From Streptomyces sp. 2114.4 (GTDB lineage: Bacteria; Actinomycetota; Actinomycetes; Streptomycetales; Streptomycetaceae), in assembly GCF_900187385.1 (NCBI RefSeq), contig NZ_FYEY01000001.1, positions 2,604,001-2,668,000 of the forward strand: 64,000 bases of DNA, read 5' to 3'. The notes beneath the pieces are model-generated. The model did not search any database, was not told the origin of the DNA, and saw nothing but the letters and a program-made list of their open reading frames with translations. Positions 17,299-25,781 of this stretch are shown here, piece after piece; position 1 is the first letter of the stretch; every line of letters starts with the position of its first letter. Both the position numbers and the translations under genes were made by a program.

Positions 17299-18320
17299 CC
17301 GCCACGGCGCTCGCCATCGACGCGGGCAACAGCAAGACCGACGTGGCGCTGGTGGCCACGGACGGCAGGCTGCTCGGCACGGCACGCGGCGGTGGCTTCC
17401 GGCCGCCGGCGGTGGGGACCGGCCCGGCGGTCGACGTCCTGGCGCCGCTGGTGCGGTCGGTCCTGGCGCAGGCCCGGCCGGCGGGCCGGGTCGGGCACCT
17501 CTCCGCGTTCCTCGCGGGCGCCGATCTCCCCGTCGAGGAGGAGCGCCTGGCCGCCGAGATCGCGGGCCGGGGATGGGCGCGCACGGCCAGCGTCCGCAAT
17601 GACACCTTCGCGCTGCTGCGGGCCGGGCTGCCGGACGACGGGGAGCGGGTGGGCGTCGCCGTGGTGTGCGGGGCGGGCATCAACTGCGTGGGGGCCGGCC
17701 GGGACGGTGCCACCGCGCGCTTCCCGGCCCTCGGCCGGCTCTCCGGCGACTGGGGCGGCGGGGCGTTCCTCGCCGAAGAGGCCATGTGGCGCGCGGCCCG
17801 GGCGGAGGACGGCCGCGGCGCACCGACCCGGCTGGCACACGCCCTGCCCGCGCACTTCGGCCTGGCCGGCATGCCGGAACTGATCGAGGCGTTCCATCTG
17901 CGGGCCCTCCCCGGCCACCGCCGCCATGAACTGGTGCCGCTGCTCTTCTCCGTGGCGGCGGCCGGTGACCCGGTCGCCCGCGTCCTCGTGGCCCGCCAGG
18001 CGGAGGAGATCGCGCTCCTGGCCACCGTCGCCCTGAGGCGTCTCGGTCTCCTCGGCGAACGGGTCCCCGTGGTGCTGGGCGGCGGTGTCCTGGCCGCCCG
18101 TCACCCGCTCCTCCACGACCGGGTCACCCAGCTCCTCGCAGAGCGTGCCCCCCGGGCGGTGCCCCAGGTGGTGGTGGCCCCGCCGGTGCTGGGGGCGGCC
18201 CTGGACACGCTGGACCGGGCGGGCGCGGAGGCCGGCGCTCATGAACGGCTGCGGGCGGCCTGGCGGGCGCAGCCGCCCGCCGCTCAGTCCCCCACCGGAA
18301 GCGCCAGGTCCCGTACGTGA
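17289..18320 (+). CDS. csnK: N-acetylglucosamine/glucosamine kinase-type sugar kinase (BadF/BcrA family, CsnK-like)
   Basis: A 343-residue ASKHA-fold kinase. The phosphate-1 motif AIDAGNSKTDVALV is at residues 7-20, a second GAGINCVGAG motif around 125-135, and GDWGGGAFL around 152. The GTG start at 17289 lies inside the last codons of csnH, so the genes are translationally coupled. It probably phosphorylates the monosaccharide released by the GH4 enzyme. The 3' end overlaps the convergent GntR gene by 37 nt. Confidence 0.82.
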   Translation: MGLTATALAIDAGNSKTDVALVATDGRLLGTARGGGFRPPAVGTGPAVDVLAPLVRSVLAQARPAGRVGHLSAFLAGADLPVEEERLAAEIAGRGWARTASVRNDTFALLRAGLPDDGERVGVAVVCGAGINCVGAGRDGATARFPALGRLSGDWGGGAFLAEEAMWRAARAEDGRGAPTRLAHALPAHFGLAGMPELIEAFHLRALPGHRRHELVPLLFSVAAAGDPVARVLVARQAEEIALLATVALRRLGLLGERVPVVLGGGVLAARHPLLHDRVTQLLAERAPRAVPQVVVAPPVLGAALDTLDRAGAEAGAHERLRAAWRAQPPAAQSPTGSARSRT

Positions 18321-18976
18321 CCGGCCAGGAGCAGGACCGCGGCGTCCACGGCGGCCCGGGGGTCCCGGTCACGGATGGCGTCGGTGAGGCGGGAGTGCGG
18401 GTCGTCAGGAGCCGCGGTGGCGGTGTCCAGGCAGGCGGCGCGGCGCAGTTCCTCGCGCAGGGCGGCGCTCAGGGAGCGGTAGATGTCGGCGAGGACGGGG
18501 TTGTCACCCGCCTCGGCGACCAGGACGTGGAACTCGGCGTCGGCGGCGGTGAAGGCCTCGCCGTCCTGCGCGGCGAGGGCGGCCCCGCGGCGGGCCAGCG
18601 CGGCTTCGATGCCGGCGAGCTGGCGGTCCGTACGGTGCTTGGCCGCCTGGCGGGCGGCGACCACGTCGAGGCCCTGGCGGACCTGGGTGACATGGCTGAG
18701 CTCGGCGCGTTCGAGGCGGCGGCGGAGGGCGAGGGCGCTGTCGTCGTCGCAGAGCACGAAGGTGCCGTCGCCCTGCCGGGGCTCCAGGAGGCCGGCGTGC
18801 ACCAGGGACCGTACGGCTTCGCGGACCGAGGCGCGGCTGACCCCGAGGGTTTCGGACAGCGCGCTCTCGGGCGGGATGCGGCTGCCCACCGGCCAGGTGC
18901 CGCTGACGATCTGGGCGCGGATCTCGTCGGTCGCCCTCTCCACCAGCGACACCCTGCCCTTGCGGACCGACTGCAC
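18284..18976 (-). CDS. GntR-family regulator, FadR subfamily
   Basis: A 230-residue repressor-type regulator. The winged helix (residues about 10-75: IPPESALSETLGVSRASVREAVRSLVHAGLLEPRQGDGTFV region) is followed by an all-helical FCD effector domain (about 95-225) whose metal-binding Asp/His set is visible (DAEFH, then a late HSRLTDAI). GTG 18976 has GGGAG 8 nt upstream. It converges on the sugar kinase with a 37-nt overlap and diverges from the sensor operon; either may be its target. Ligands of FCD proteins are usually small organic acids. Confidence 0.88.
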   Translation of the reverse strand: MQSVRKGRVSLVERATDEIRAQIVSGTWPVGSRIPPESALSETLGVSRASVREAVRSLVHAGLLEPRQGDGTFVLCDDDSALALRRRLERAELSHVTQVRQGLDVVAARQAAKHRTDRQLAGIEAALARRGAALAAQDGEAFTAADAEFHVLVAEAGDNPVLADIYRSLSAALREELRRAACLDTATAAPDDPHSRLTDAIRDRDPRAAVDAAVLLLAGHVRDLALPVGD

Positions 18977-19260
18977 GGGATCACTCCCCCTTCGGCACGG
19001 TGTCCGGGCCCCGGTATCACCTGATGTCTGACGATTCTCCGCCCACTGTAGTGCCGGCCCCCGCGGCGCGGCGGGCCCCGCCGGACCGCGGCCCGAACAC
19101 CCCCCCTCGAACAAGATCTCCGAACAAGATCGGGGCAATCGCGGTGTGTGTGTCAGTGGCTGCGGACATACTGCTGCCCATGCACCGGTTCTTCTCGTGA
19201 GCGCTCCCGGGCGCCGTGCGCGAAGGCCGGTCCCGACGTCAGCGACCGGGGGGTGGGTCC

Positions 19261-20646
19261 GTGTCCAGCACCAGCGCGCCGGCCGGCGGCGCGGCACCGC
19301 CCGCCGCCGGGCGCAGAACGGCCTGGGCCGAGGGGCTGGACGAACTGCGCGCCGCGGCGACGACGGAGCCCGGCCGGCTGCGGGTGATCGGTGCCGTACT
19401 GGCCCTGCTGGTGGTGCTGTTCGGCGCGGTCACGGCCTGGCAGGTCGCGGACCGGGCGGCGGCCGCGGACGACGTGGTGGAGCGCAGCCAGCCGCTGAGC
19501 GCGGACGCGGCGAGCATCTACCGCTCGCTGGCGGATGCCGATACGACGGCCGCGGCCGGTTTCCTGGCCGGCGCCAAGGAGAGCCGGGCGACCCGCGACC
19601 GCTATGCCGCCGACATCTCCACCGCGTCCGCGCTGCTGGTCAAGGCGGCCGCCCACAACAGCGGTCCGGCCGGCGGCGCGCAGATCGCGAAGCTCAACAG
19701 CGGACTGCCGCGCTATACGGGGCTGGTGGAGACGGCGCGCACGAACAACCGGCAGGGGCTGCCGCTGGGCGGCGCCTACCTGCGGTACGCCAACGAGCAG
19801 ATGCGCACCGAACTCCTCCCGGCCGCACGGGCGTTGTACGACGCGGAGACGGACCGGCTGGCGGCGGACTACGGCGCGGCCGGGGCACGGCCGTGGTACG
19901 CGATGGCGGCGGGGGTGGTGGCCCTCGGTGCGCTGGGGTGGGCGCAGCGGCGGCACTACCGGCGCACCAACCGGGTGTTCAACAGGGGCCTGCTGGCGGC
20001 TACGGCGGCCTCCCTGGTGCTGCTGGTGTGGCTGGTGGCCGGGCATACCGTGGCGCGTACGGGGCTGACCGGTTCGTACGAGCACGGCGCCCGGTCGCTG
20101 CGGGTGCTCAACGAGGCGCGGATCGATGCGCTGCAGGCGCGCGGGGACGAGAATCTGACGCTGGTGGCGCGCGGTGCGGTGCTGACGCACGGCCAGCAGG
20201 ATTTCTACGAGGCCGGTTTCCGCTCCCGGATGGCGGATCTGACGGGCGGGGGCGGGCCGGGGGCCGCGCCGGCGAAGAGCAGGCTGGGGGCGGCGCTGAC
20301 GCTGGCCGACGACGAGGCGGGCCGGCGTCCGGTGCGTGCGGCGCTGACCGGCGTGCGCCAGTGGCAGGCGCGGCACGGCGAGGCACGGACGGCGGACGAG
20401 AAGGGCGATTACGCACAGGCGCTGGCCAAGGTGATCGGCACGGCCGCGTCCACCGGGCAGTCCTTCGACCGGGTGTCCGCCGGACTGCAGCAGGCGCTGG
20501 TGCACGAGCAGGCGGAGTTCCGGTCGGCGGCGGACGCCGGGCGCAGGGCGCTGGACGGGCTTGTGGTGGGGGCCGGGCTGCTGGCGGCGTCGGCGGCGGT
20601 GGGCGCGGTGCTGGGCATCGGCCGCAGGCTGGCGGAGTACCGGTGA
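19261..20646 (+). CDS. Integral membrane sensor, GlnX-like
   Basis: A 461-residue membrane protein starting at a GTG after GGGGGTG. Hydrophobic helices lie near residues 40-60 (VIGAVLALLVVLFGAVTAW), 200-220, 240-262 and at the C-terminus (GLVVGAGLLAASAAVGAVLG); the two intervening segments of about 135 and 170 residues are helical and presumably extracytoplasmic. The layout matches GlnX, the membrane partner of GlnH and PknG in mycobacteria and corynebacteria. It overlaps or abuts the GlnH-like gene and is the first gene of a seven-gene run that includes a PknG-type kinase. Function as transmembrane transmitter is inferred from this synteny. Confidence 0.7.
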   Translation: MSSTSAPAGGAAPPAAGRRTAWAEGLDELRAAATTEPGRLRVIGAVLALLVVLFGAVTAWQVADRAAAADDVVERSQPLSADAASIYRSLADADTTAAAGFLAGAKESRATRDRYAADISTASALLVKAAAHNSGPAGGAQIAKLNSGLPRYTGLVETARTNNRQGLPLGGAYLRYANEQMRTELLPAARALYDAETDRLAADYGAAGARPWYAMAAGVVALGALGWAQRRHYRRTNRVFNRGLLAATAASLVLLVWLVAGHTVARTGLTGSYEHGARSLRVLNEARIDALQARGDENLTLVARGAVLTHGQQDFYEAGFRSRMADLTGGGGPGAAPAKSRLGAALTLADDEAGRRPVRAALTGVRQWQARHGEARTADEKGDYAQALAKVIGTAASTGQSFDRVSAGLQQALVHEQAEFRSAADAGRRALDGLVVGAGLLAASAAVGAVLGIGRRLAEYR

Positions 20647-20666
20647 GGAGGCCTGGTGAGAGGGGC

Positions 20667-21713
20667 ATGCGGATGCGCGCGGGAGAGCTGGTGAATCTGC
20701 GTGCCGTCCTTGCGCCGGTCGCGTCCGGGATGGGGGTGATGGCCGCGGTCGCCGCCGTGCTGGTGCCGGTGCTGGGCGGCGACGCCGAGCGGGCCGGGCA
20801 CGGCGGCGGGCGGGCCGGGCACGGCGGCGGGCGGGTCTCCTCGTCCGCGCCGGCCCACCGCGCGTACGGACCGGGGGCGGCGCCGCCCGCACCTGCCTCC
20901 GCATCGTGCACGACGCGCACCGCCGCGGCGAGCCTGCGCCCGTCGGCGGAGGACGGCGCGGCGGTGAAGCGGATCAAGGAGCGGGACCAACTGGTCGTCG
21001 GGGTGGACCAGAACACCTACCGGTGGGGGTACCGCAATCCGTCCACCGGCACGCTGGAGGGTTTCGACATCGATCTGGCACAGGCGGTCGCCGAGGACAT
21101 CCTGGGGCCGCACCCCCATGTGGTCTTCAAGACGGTGCCTACCAACCAGCGGATCCCGGCGCTGCAGAAGCGTGCGGTGGACATGGTGGTGCGGACGATG
21201 ACGATCAACTGTGCCCGCAAGCAGCAGGTGGCGTTCTCGACCTCGTACTTCCAGGCGGGGCAGCAGGTGCTGGCCCCGATCGACTCGGCGATCAAGGCGT
21301 TCGACGCTTCGCTGCGGGGCCGGCGGGTGTGCACGGCGGCGGGTTCGACGGGTGAGACGGCGCTGAGGGCGCAGGCGCACGGCGCACAGGTGCTGACGGT
21401 GCCCAGCCAACTCGACTGTCTGGTACGGCTGCAGCTGGGCCAGGCGGATGCGGTGGTCACGGACAGTGCGCTGGCGGCGGCGCAGGCGGCGCAGGACCCG
21501 AGGGTGGAGCTGAAGGGCAAGCCGTTCACGGACGAGTCGTACGGCGTGGCGATGAACAAGAACGACACCGATCTGGTGCGGCGGGTGAACAAGGTCCTGG
21601 ACGACTACCGGGGCGGCGGCGGGGACAGCGCCTGGATGCGGGCGTACCGCAAGTGGCTGAAGGCCGATCTGCCGGGCATATCGGGGCCGCCCGCGCCGCA
21701 GTACCGCGACTGA
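20667..21713 (+). CDS. Extracytoplasmic amino-acid-binding protein, GlnH-like
   Basis: A 348-residue solute-binding protein (SBP family 3). After an N-terminal hydrophobic anchor (VASGMGVMAAVAAVLVPVLG) and a linker with a duplicated RAGHGGG unit come the two binding lobes: LVVGVDQNTYRWGYRNP, GFDIDLAQAVAEDILG, VDMVVRTMTINCARKQQV, and AVVTDSALAAA. There is no lipobox, so it is held by the anchor. Start is uncertain: ATG 20667 is listed; GTG 20643 (overlapping the upstream stop) and ATG 20673 (better spacing from AGGGG) are alternatives. No ABC permease follows; instead the partners are a GlnX-like protein and PknG, arguing for sensing rather than transport. Confidence 0.82.
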   Translation: MRMRAGELVNLRAVLAPVASGMGVMAAVAAVLVPVLGGDAERAGHGGGRAGHGGGRVSSSAPAHRAYGPGAAPPAPASASCTTRTAAASLRPSAEDGAAVKRIKERDQLVVGVDQNTYRWGYRNPSTGTLEGFDIDLAQAVAEDILGPHPHVVFKTVPTNQRIPALQKRAVDMVVRTMTINCARKQQVAFSTSYFQAGQQVLAPIDSAIKAFDASLRGRRVCTAAGSTGETALRAQAHGAQVLTVPSQLDCLVRLQLGQADAVVTDSALAAAQAAQDPRVELKGKPFTDESYGVAMNKNDTDLVRRVNKVLDDYRGGGGDSAWMRAYRKWLKADLPGISGPPAPQYRD

Positions 21714-21860
21714 TCGCTCCAAGGAGCGGAGTAGTGCCACTGACCGCCCCGGGAGGGCCGGATGCCGTCACTATGGAAGAGGTCGTGGGAGGAGCAGACC
21801 GCAGCGGCCGCCCGGCCGCGGCAAACGCCGTGCCACGTACGCGTATTGGAGAGGTGATCG

Positions 21861-23192
21861 ATGGGGGTCCCCAGGCCCTTCCCCGGTTCTCCGGGGGAGC
21901 CCGATGCCCCGGTTCGGGACCAGGAGGAGGTGGACCGCGCCCTGGCGCGGCTCGGTGCCGAGTACGAGGCGATCGAGACGTCGCTGCTCGCGTTGCAGGA
22001 CCACGCGGGGCGGCGGCTGCTGGAGGGCGCCGGTCTGACCGGCACCACCAAGGAGCGCTGGGCCGCGGCGGAGCGCTCCATCACCCTCCTGTGGACGCTG
22101 TTCGATGCGTACACGGCGGCGCTGGAGCAGGCGCGTGAACTGCGGGAGCGGCGGCGCCAGCCGTCCCCGGAGGACCTGGCGGAGCTGACCGGGCTGCTGT
22201 ACGGCGACGGGGTGACGGTGCCGGGCGCAGGCCCGGCCACGGTCGGCGACGGTACGCCGGGCGGCCCGGCCCCGGAGGGCGAACGGTTCAGCCTGGACGC
22301 GCTCGTCGAGCGGATCAACGAGCTGTACGCCCAGTCGCTGGACGTCATCGTCGCCGCCGATGCGGTCTGGTCGGCGCTGCCGGCCCGGATAGACCTGCTG
22401 TCGGCCGAGTTGCAGCGCACGCGTTCGCTGGCGCATTCGGTGGGCGTACGCCCCGGCGAGCATCCGGCGGGCGACGACCTGGAGCGGATCACGGACGAGC
22501 TGCTGCGGCTGCGGGAGCGGGTGATCGCGGATCCGCTGGCGTTCTGGGTGTCGTCGTCGACGGGGAGTTCGGCGCCGGGCGCCGGCCGTCCGGACACCGT
22601 GCGCTACGACCGTGCGGCCCGTGCGCTGGAGGACATCCGGCGTGAGGTGGCGGCGGTGCTGGACGTGCGGCAGGACGCGGAGCGGCGGCTGATGCAGCTG
22701 CGGGACGTGCTGTCGCGGGCGGACCGCACGCTGACCGAGGCGCGGCAGGCCCGGGGCGAGGTGCTGGCGAAGATCGCCGCGTCGGAGGTGCCGGCGGTCA
22801 GCGGCCCGCCGACGGCGCTGCACGAACAGCTGGCCGCGGCCGCCGACTACCGCAGACGGGCGCAGTGGCACCGGCTCTCGCCGCTGCTGGAGCGCCTGGA
22901 GGAGCGGGCGGAGGACGAACTCCTGCGGGCGCGCGAGTCGTTGACGGCGGTGACCGCGCCGCTGGCGGTCCGGGCCGAGCTGCGCGGCAGGCTGGACGCG
23001 TACCGGGGAAAGCTCGCACGTCACGGTTTGGCGGAGGATCCGCTGCTGACCGAGCGGTACGACCTGGCGCGGCGGATGCTGTGGAGTGCGCCGTGTGATC
23101 TGCGGGCCGCCGAACAGGCGGTGTGGCGCTATCAGCAGGCGGCGGCGGAGGCGCTGGCCGTGCAGCAGCGGGAGGACAAGGGGGATTCGTGA
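21861..23192 (+). CDS. Coiled-coil cytoplasmic protein of the PknG operon
   Basis: A 443-residue soluble, strongly helical protein with heptad-like Leu/Glu/Arg-rich stretches at residues about 20-110, 140-230 and 250-440. No catalytic motif is visible. ATG 21861 has GGAGAGG 6 nt upstream, and the TGA overlaps the GTG of the kinase gene, so it is translationally coupled to PknG. I do not recognise a named domain; in this context it may be an adaptor linking the membrane sensor to the kinase, which is inference. Confidence 0.75.
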   Translation: MGVPRPFPGSPGEPDAPVRDQEEVDRALARLGAEYEAIETSLLALQDHAGRRLLEGAGLTGTTKERWAAAERSITLLWTLFDAYTAALEQARELRERRRQPSPEDLAELTGLLYGDGVTVPGAGPATVGDGTPGGPAPEGERFSLDALVERINELYAQSLDVIVAADAVWSALPARIDLLSAELQRTRSLAHSVGVRPGEHPAGDDLERITDELLRLRERVIADPLAFWVSSSTGSSAPGAGRPDTVRYDRAARALEDIRREVAAVLDVRQDAERRLMQLRDVLSRADRTLTEARQARGEVLAKIAASEVPAVSGPPTALHEQLAAAADYRRRAQWHRLSPLLERLEERAEDELLRARESLTAVTAPLAVRAELRGRLDAYRGKLARHGLAEDPLLTERYDLARRMLWSAPCDLRAAEQAVWRYQQAAAEALAVQQREDKGDS

Positions 23193-25780
23193 CGGAGCGG
23201 GCCGACGAGCGCTGCCAGCGGCGGGAGTGCGCGGGCAGTTACGAGGATGTCGGCGGCGGTGAGCTGTACTGCGACCTGTGCGGGCTGGCGCCGGTGGTCT
23301 CGCCGGACGGGCTGCTGTCCTCGCCGCCCACGGGCCTGACGGGCCGGGTGCTCACGGACGGCGCGGCGGGCCGCGAGGCGGCGGGGGCGTTGCTGACGGT
23401 CCCCTCCCCCGCCCCCGCTTCCGGCGCAGGTTCCGGCCCCGGCACACGCACCGCCCGTTCCTCGCCCTCGCGGCGCTCGGTCCCCGCCCGCCATTCGCGG
23501 TCGGTGTCCGGCAGGGGGCCGGCGCGCGGTATGGCGGCGGTGTCGGCGCGCGGCGCGGGCAGCGGCGCGTCGTCCGGGGCGGCGCGGGGGCGGCTGGGCG
23601 CGGGGCTGGTGACGGTGCCGGAGGTGCCGCGGCCCGATCCGCGTACGGCGGTGCTGAAGCATCCGGAGGTCCCGGAGCGGAAGCGGTTCTGCAGCCGTAC
23701 GGACTGCGGTGCGCCGGTGGGCCGGGCACACGGTGAGCAGCCGGGCACCACGGAAGGCTTCTGCATCAAGTGCGGCCACCCGTACAGCTTCGTGCCCAAG
23801 CTGCGGCCCGGCGACATGGTGCACGGGCAGTACGAGGTCGCGGGCTGCCTGGCGCACGGCGGGCTCGGCTGGATCTATCTGGCGACGGACCACGCGGTCT
23901 CCGACCGGTGGGTGGTGCTCAAGGGGCTGCTGGACACCGGCGACGAGGAGGCGCTGGCGGTGGCGGTGTCCGAGCGGCGCTTCCTCGCCGAGATCGAGCA
24001 CGCCAACATCGTGCGGATCTACAACTTCGTGGAACACCTCGACCGGGCGACGGGCAGCCTCGACGGCTACATCGTCATGGAGTACGTCGGCGGCAAATCG
24101 CTCAAGGAGCTCGCCAACGACCGGCGCACGCCCCAGGGCAGGCGCGATCCGCTGCCGGTCGAACAGGCCTGTGCGTACGGCATCGAGGCGCTGGAAGCGC
24201 TCGGCCACCTGCACCGCCGCGGCTACCTCTACTGCGACTTCAAGGTCGACAACGCCATCCAGCAGCACGACCGGCTCAAGCTGATCGACATGGGCGCGGT
24301 GCGCAGGATGGACGACCACCACAGCCCGGTCTACGGCACGATCGGCTATCAGGCACCGGAGATCGCCGTGCTGGGCCCGTCGGTCTCCTCCGACCTCTAC
24401 ACCGTCGCCCGCACCCTCGCCGTCCTCACCTTCGACTTCCAGGGCTATACGAACGTCTTCGCGGACTCCCTGCCCGATCCGGACCACATCGAGGTGTTCC
24501 GCAGCTACGAGTCGTTCTACCGGCTGCTGGTACGCGCCACGGACCCGGACCGGGCGCGCAGGTTCGCCTCGGCGGAGGAGATGGCCGAGCAGCTGACAGG
24601 CGTGCTGCGGGAGGTGGTGGCGCTCCAGTCGGGCGAGCCGCGGCCCGCGCTGTCCCCGCTGTTCGGGCCCGAACTCCGGGTGGTCGACACGGAGCTGATG
24701 GCCGCGGCGGAGGGCGACAGTTCGCTGCTGGGCGCGCGGGGGGCGGCGCGCCGCGCGGAGCCGGGCCCCGGCGGCCCGGCACTGCGCCCCCTGGACATCG
24801 CCGGCGCCGCCCTGGCCCTGCCGGTGCCGCGGGTGGATCCGGACGATCCGCACGCCGGGCTGCTGGCCGGGCTGCTGGCCGCCGCGCCCGCCGAACTGCT
24901 GGCCGCCCTGCGCTCGGCGCCCGCCGACTCCCTGGAGGTCCGGCTGCGTGCGCTGCGCGCCCGTCTGGAGACGGGGGACGGCGCGGGGGCGCAGCGGGCG
25001 CTGGAGGAGATCGCGACGGCGGAGCCCGCCGGGCAGTGGGCCGCCGCGCGCCGGGGCGGCACCGGGCCCGGCGCCGGGGGAACGGACTGGCGGGTGGTGT
25101 GGCACCGCGGCCTGGTGTCGCTGACGACCGGTGACCGCGAGGGCGCCGCACTGGCCTTCGACGCGGTCTACGACGCCTTCCCCGGCGAGCCGGCGCCGAA
25201 GCTGGCGCTGGGGATCTGCGCGGAGCTGCTGGGCCAGCTGGACAACGCCGTGGAGTACTACCGCCTGGTGTGGGCGACCGACCGCAGCTATGTCGGCGCG
25301 GCGTTCGGACTGGCACGGGTGCACCTGGCGGCGGGCGACCGCACCGGCGCGGTCGGTGCGCTGGAGTCCGTCCCGGAGTCGTCCATCCACTACATAGCGG
25401 CGCGAATCGCGGCGGTCCGCGCCCGGCTGCGGGGGCGCCCGCCGCGCGATCCGCTGACGGCGGATCTGCGGGCGGCCGCCGAACAGGTCGAAGCGCTGGC
25501 GGACTTCGGTCTGGACGCCGAACGAAGGGAACAACTCACCACCGAGGTACTGGGCAGCGCCCTGGACTGGGTACTCTCCGGTAGCCACGGTGCCGGGCCG
25601 GACGGTCCGGCGGGCGTGGCCGGGCGGCCGTCGCTGCTCGGCTGCCCGCTGGACGAGCGCGGTCTGCGGTTCGGCCTGGAGCGGTCGTACCGCCTGCTCG
25701 CGCGGCTGGCGCAGCGTGGTGAGAAAAGGATCGAACTGGTGGAACGGGCCAACCGCTTCCGCCCCAGGACGTGGGTGTGA
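23189..25780 (+). CDS. pknG: PknG-type serine/threonine protein kinase with zinc-ribbon/rubredoxin and TPR regions
   Basis: An 863-residue soluble kinase (mycobacterial PknG is about 750). An extra N-terminal zinc ribbon (CQRREC and CDLCG, residues about 8-32) is followed by a Pro/Gly-rich linker and the PknG rubredoxin motif (CSRTDCG ... CIKCGHPYSFVPKL, about 170-210). The kinase domain follows: glycine loop AHGGLGWIYL, Lys245, catalytic YCDFKVDN (Asp350), DMGAV in place of DFG, and APE as QAPEI. PknG-typical lack of Arg before the catalytic Asp is visible. The remaining 350 residues are TPR-like helices. GTG start overlaps the upstream stop. In related bacteria PknG phosphorylates FHA proteins that control 2-oxoglutarate dehydrogenase. 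Confidence 0.92.
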   Translation: MTERADERCQRRECAGSYEDVGGGELYCDLCGLAPVVSPDGLLSSPPTGLTGRVLTDGAAGREAAGALLTVPSPAPASGAGSGPGTRTARSSPSRRSVPARHSRSVSGRGPARGMAAVSARGAGSGASSGAARGRLGAGLVTVPEVPRPDPRTAVLKHPEVPERKRFCSRTDCGAPVGRAHGEQPGTTEGFCIKCGHPYSFVPKLRPGDMVHGQYEVAGCLAHGGLGWIYLATDHAVSDRWVVLKGLLDTGDEEALAVAVSERRFLAEIEHANIVRIYNFVEHLDRATGSLDGYIVMEYVGGKSLKELANDRRTPQGRRDPLPVEQACAYGIEALEALGHLHRRGYLYCDFKVDNAIQQHDRLKLIDMGAVRRMDDHHSPVYGTIGYQAPEIAVLGPSVSSDLYTVARTLAVLTFDFQGYTNVFADSLPDPDHIEVFRSYESFYRLLVRATDPDRARRFASAEEMAEQLTGVLREVVALQSGEPRPALSPLFGPELRVVDTELMAAAEGDSSLLGARGAARRAEPGPGGPALRPLDIAGAALALPVPRVDPDDPHAGLLAGLLAAAPAELLAALRSAPADSLEVRLRALRARLETGDGAGAQRALEEIATAEPAGQWAAARRGGTGPGAGGTDWRVVWHRGLVSLTTGDREGAALAFDAVYDAFPGEPAPKLALGICAELLGQLDNAVEYYRLVWATDRSYVGAAFGLARVHLAAGDRTGAVGALESVPESSIHYIAARIAAVRARLRGRPPRDPLTADLRAAAEQVEALADFGLDAERREQLTTEVLGSALDWVLSGSHGAGPDGPAGVAGRPSLLGCPLDERGLRFGLERSYRLLARLAQRGEKRIELVERANRFRPRTWV

Positions 25781-25781
25781 C

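Noticed and set aside
15385..17385. Long minus-strand open frame opposite the ROK and GH4 genes
   Set aside because: Shadow of real genes; composition follows third-position GC of the plus-strand genes.
19153..20904. Arg/Pro-rich minus-strand frame opposite the GlnX-like gene
   Set aside because: Antisense artefact with no motif; the plus strand encodes membrane helices.
20667..21713. Lipoprotein anchoring of the GlnH-like protein
   Set aside because: The only early Cys is about 80 residues in and lacks a lipobox following a signal peptide.
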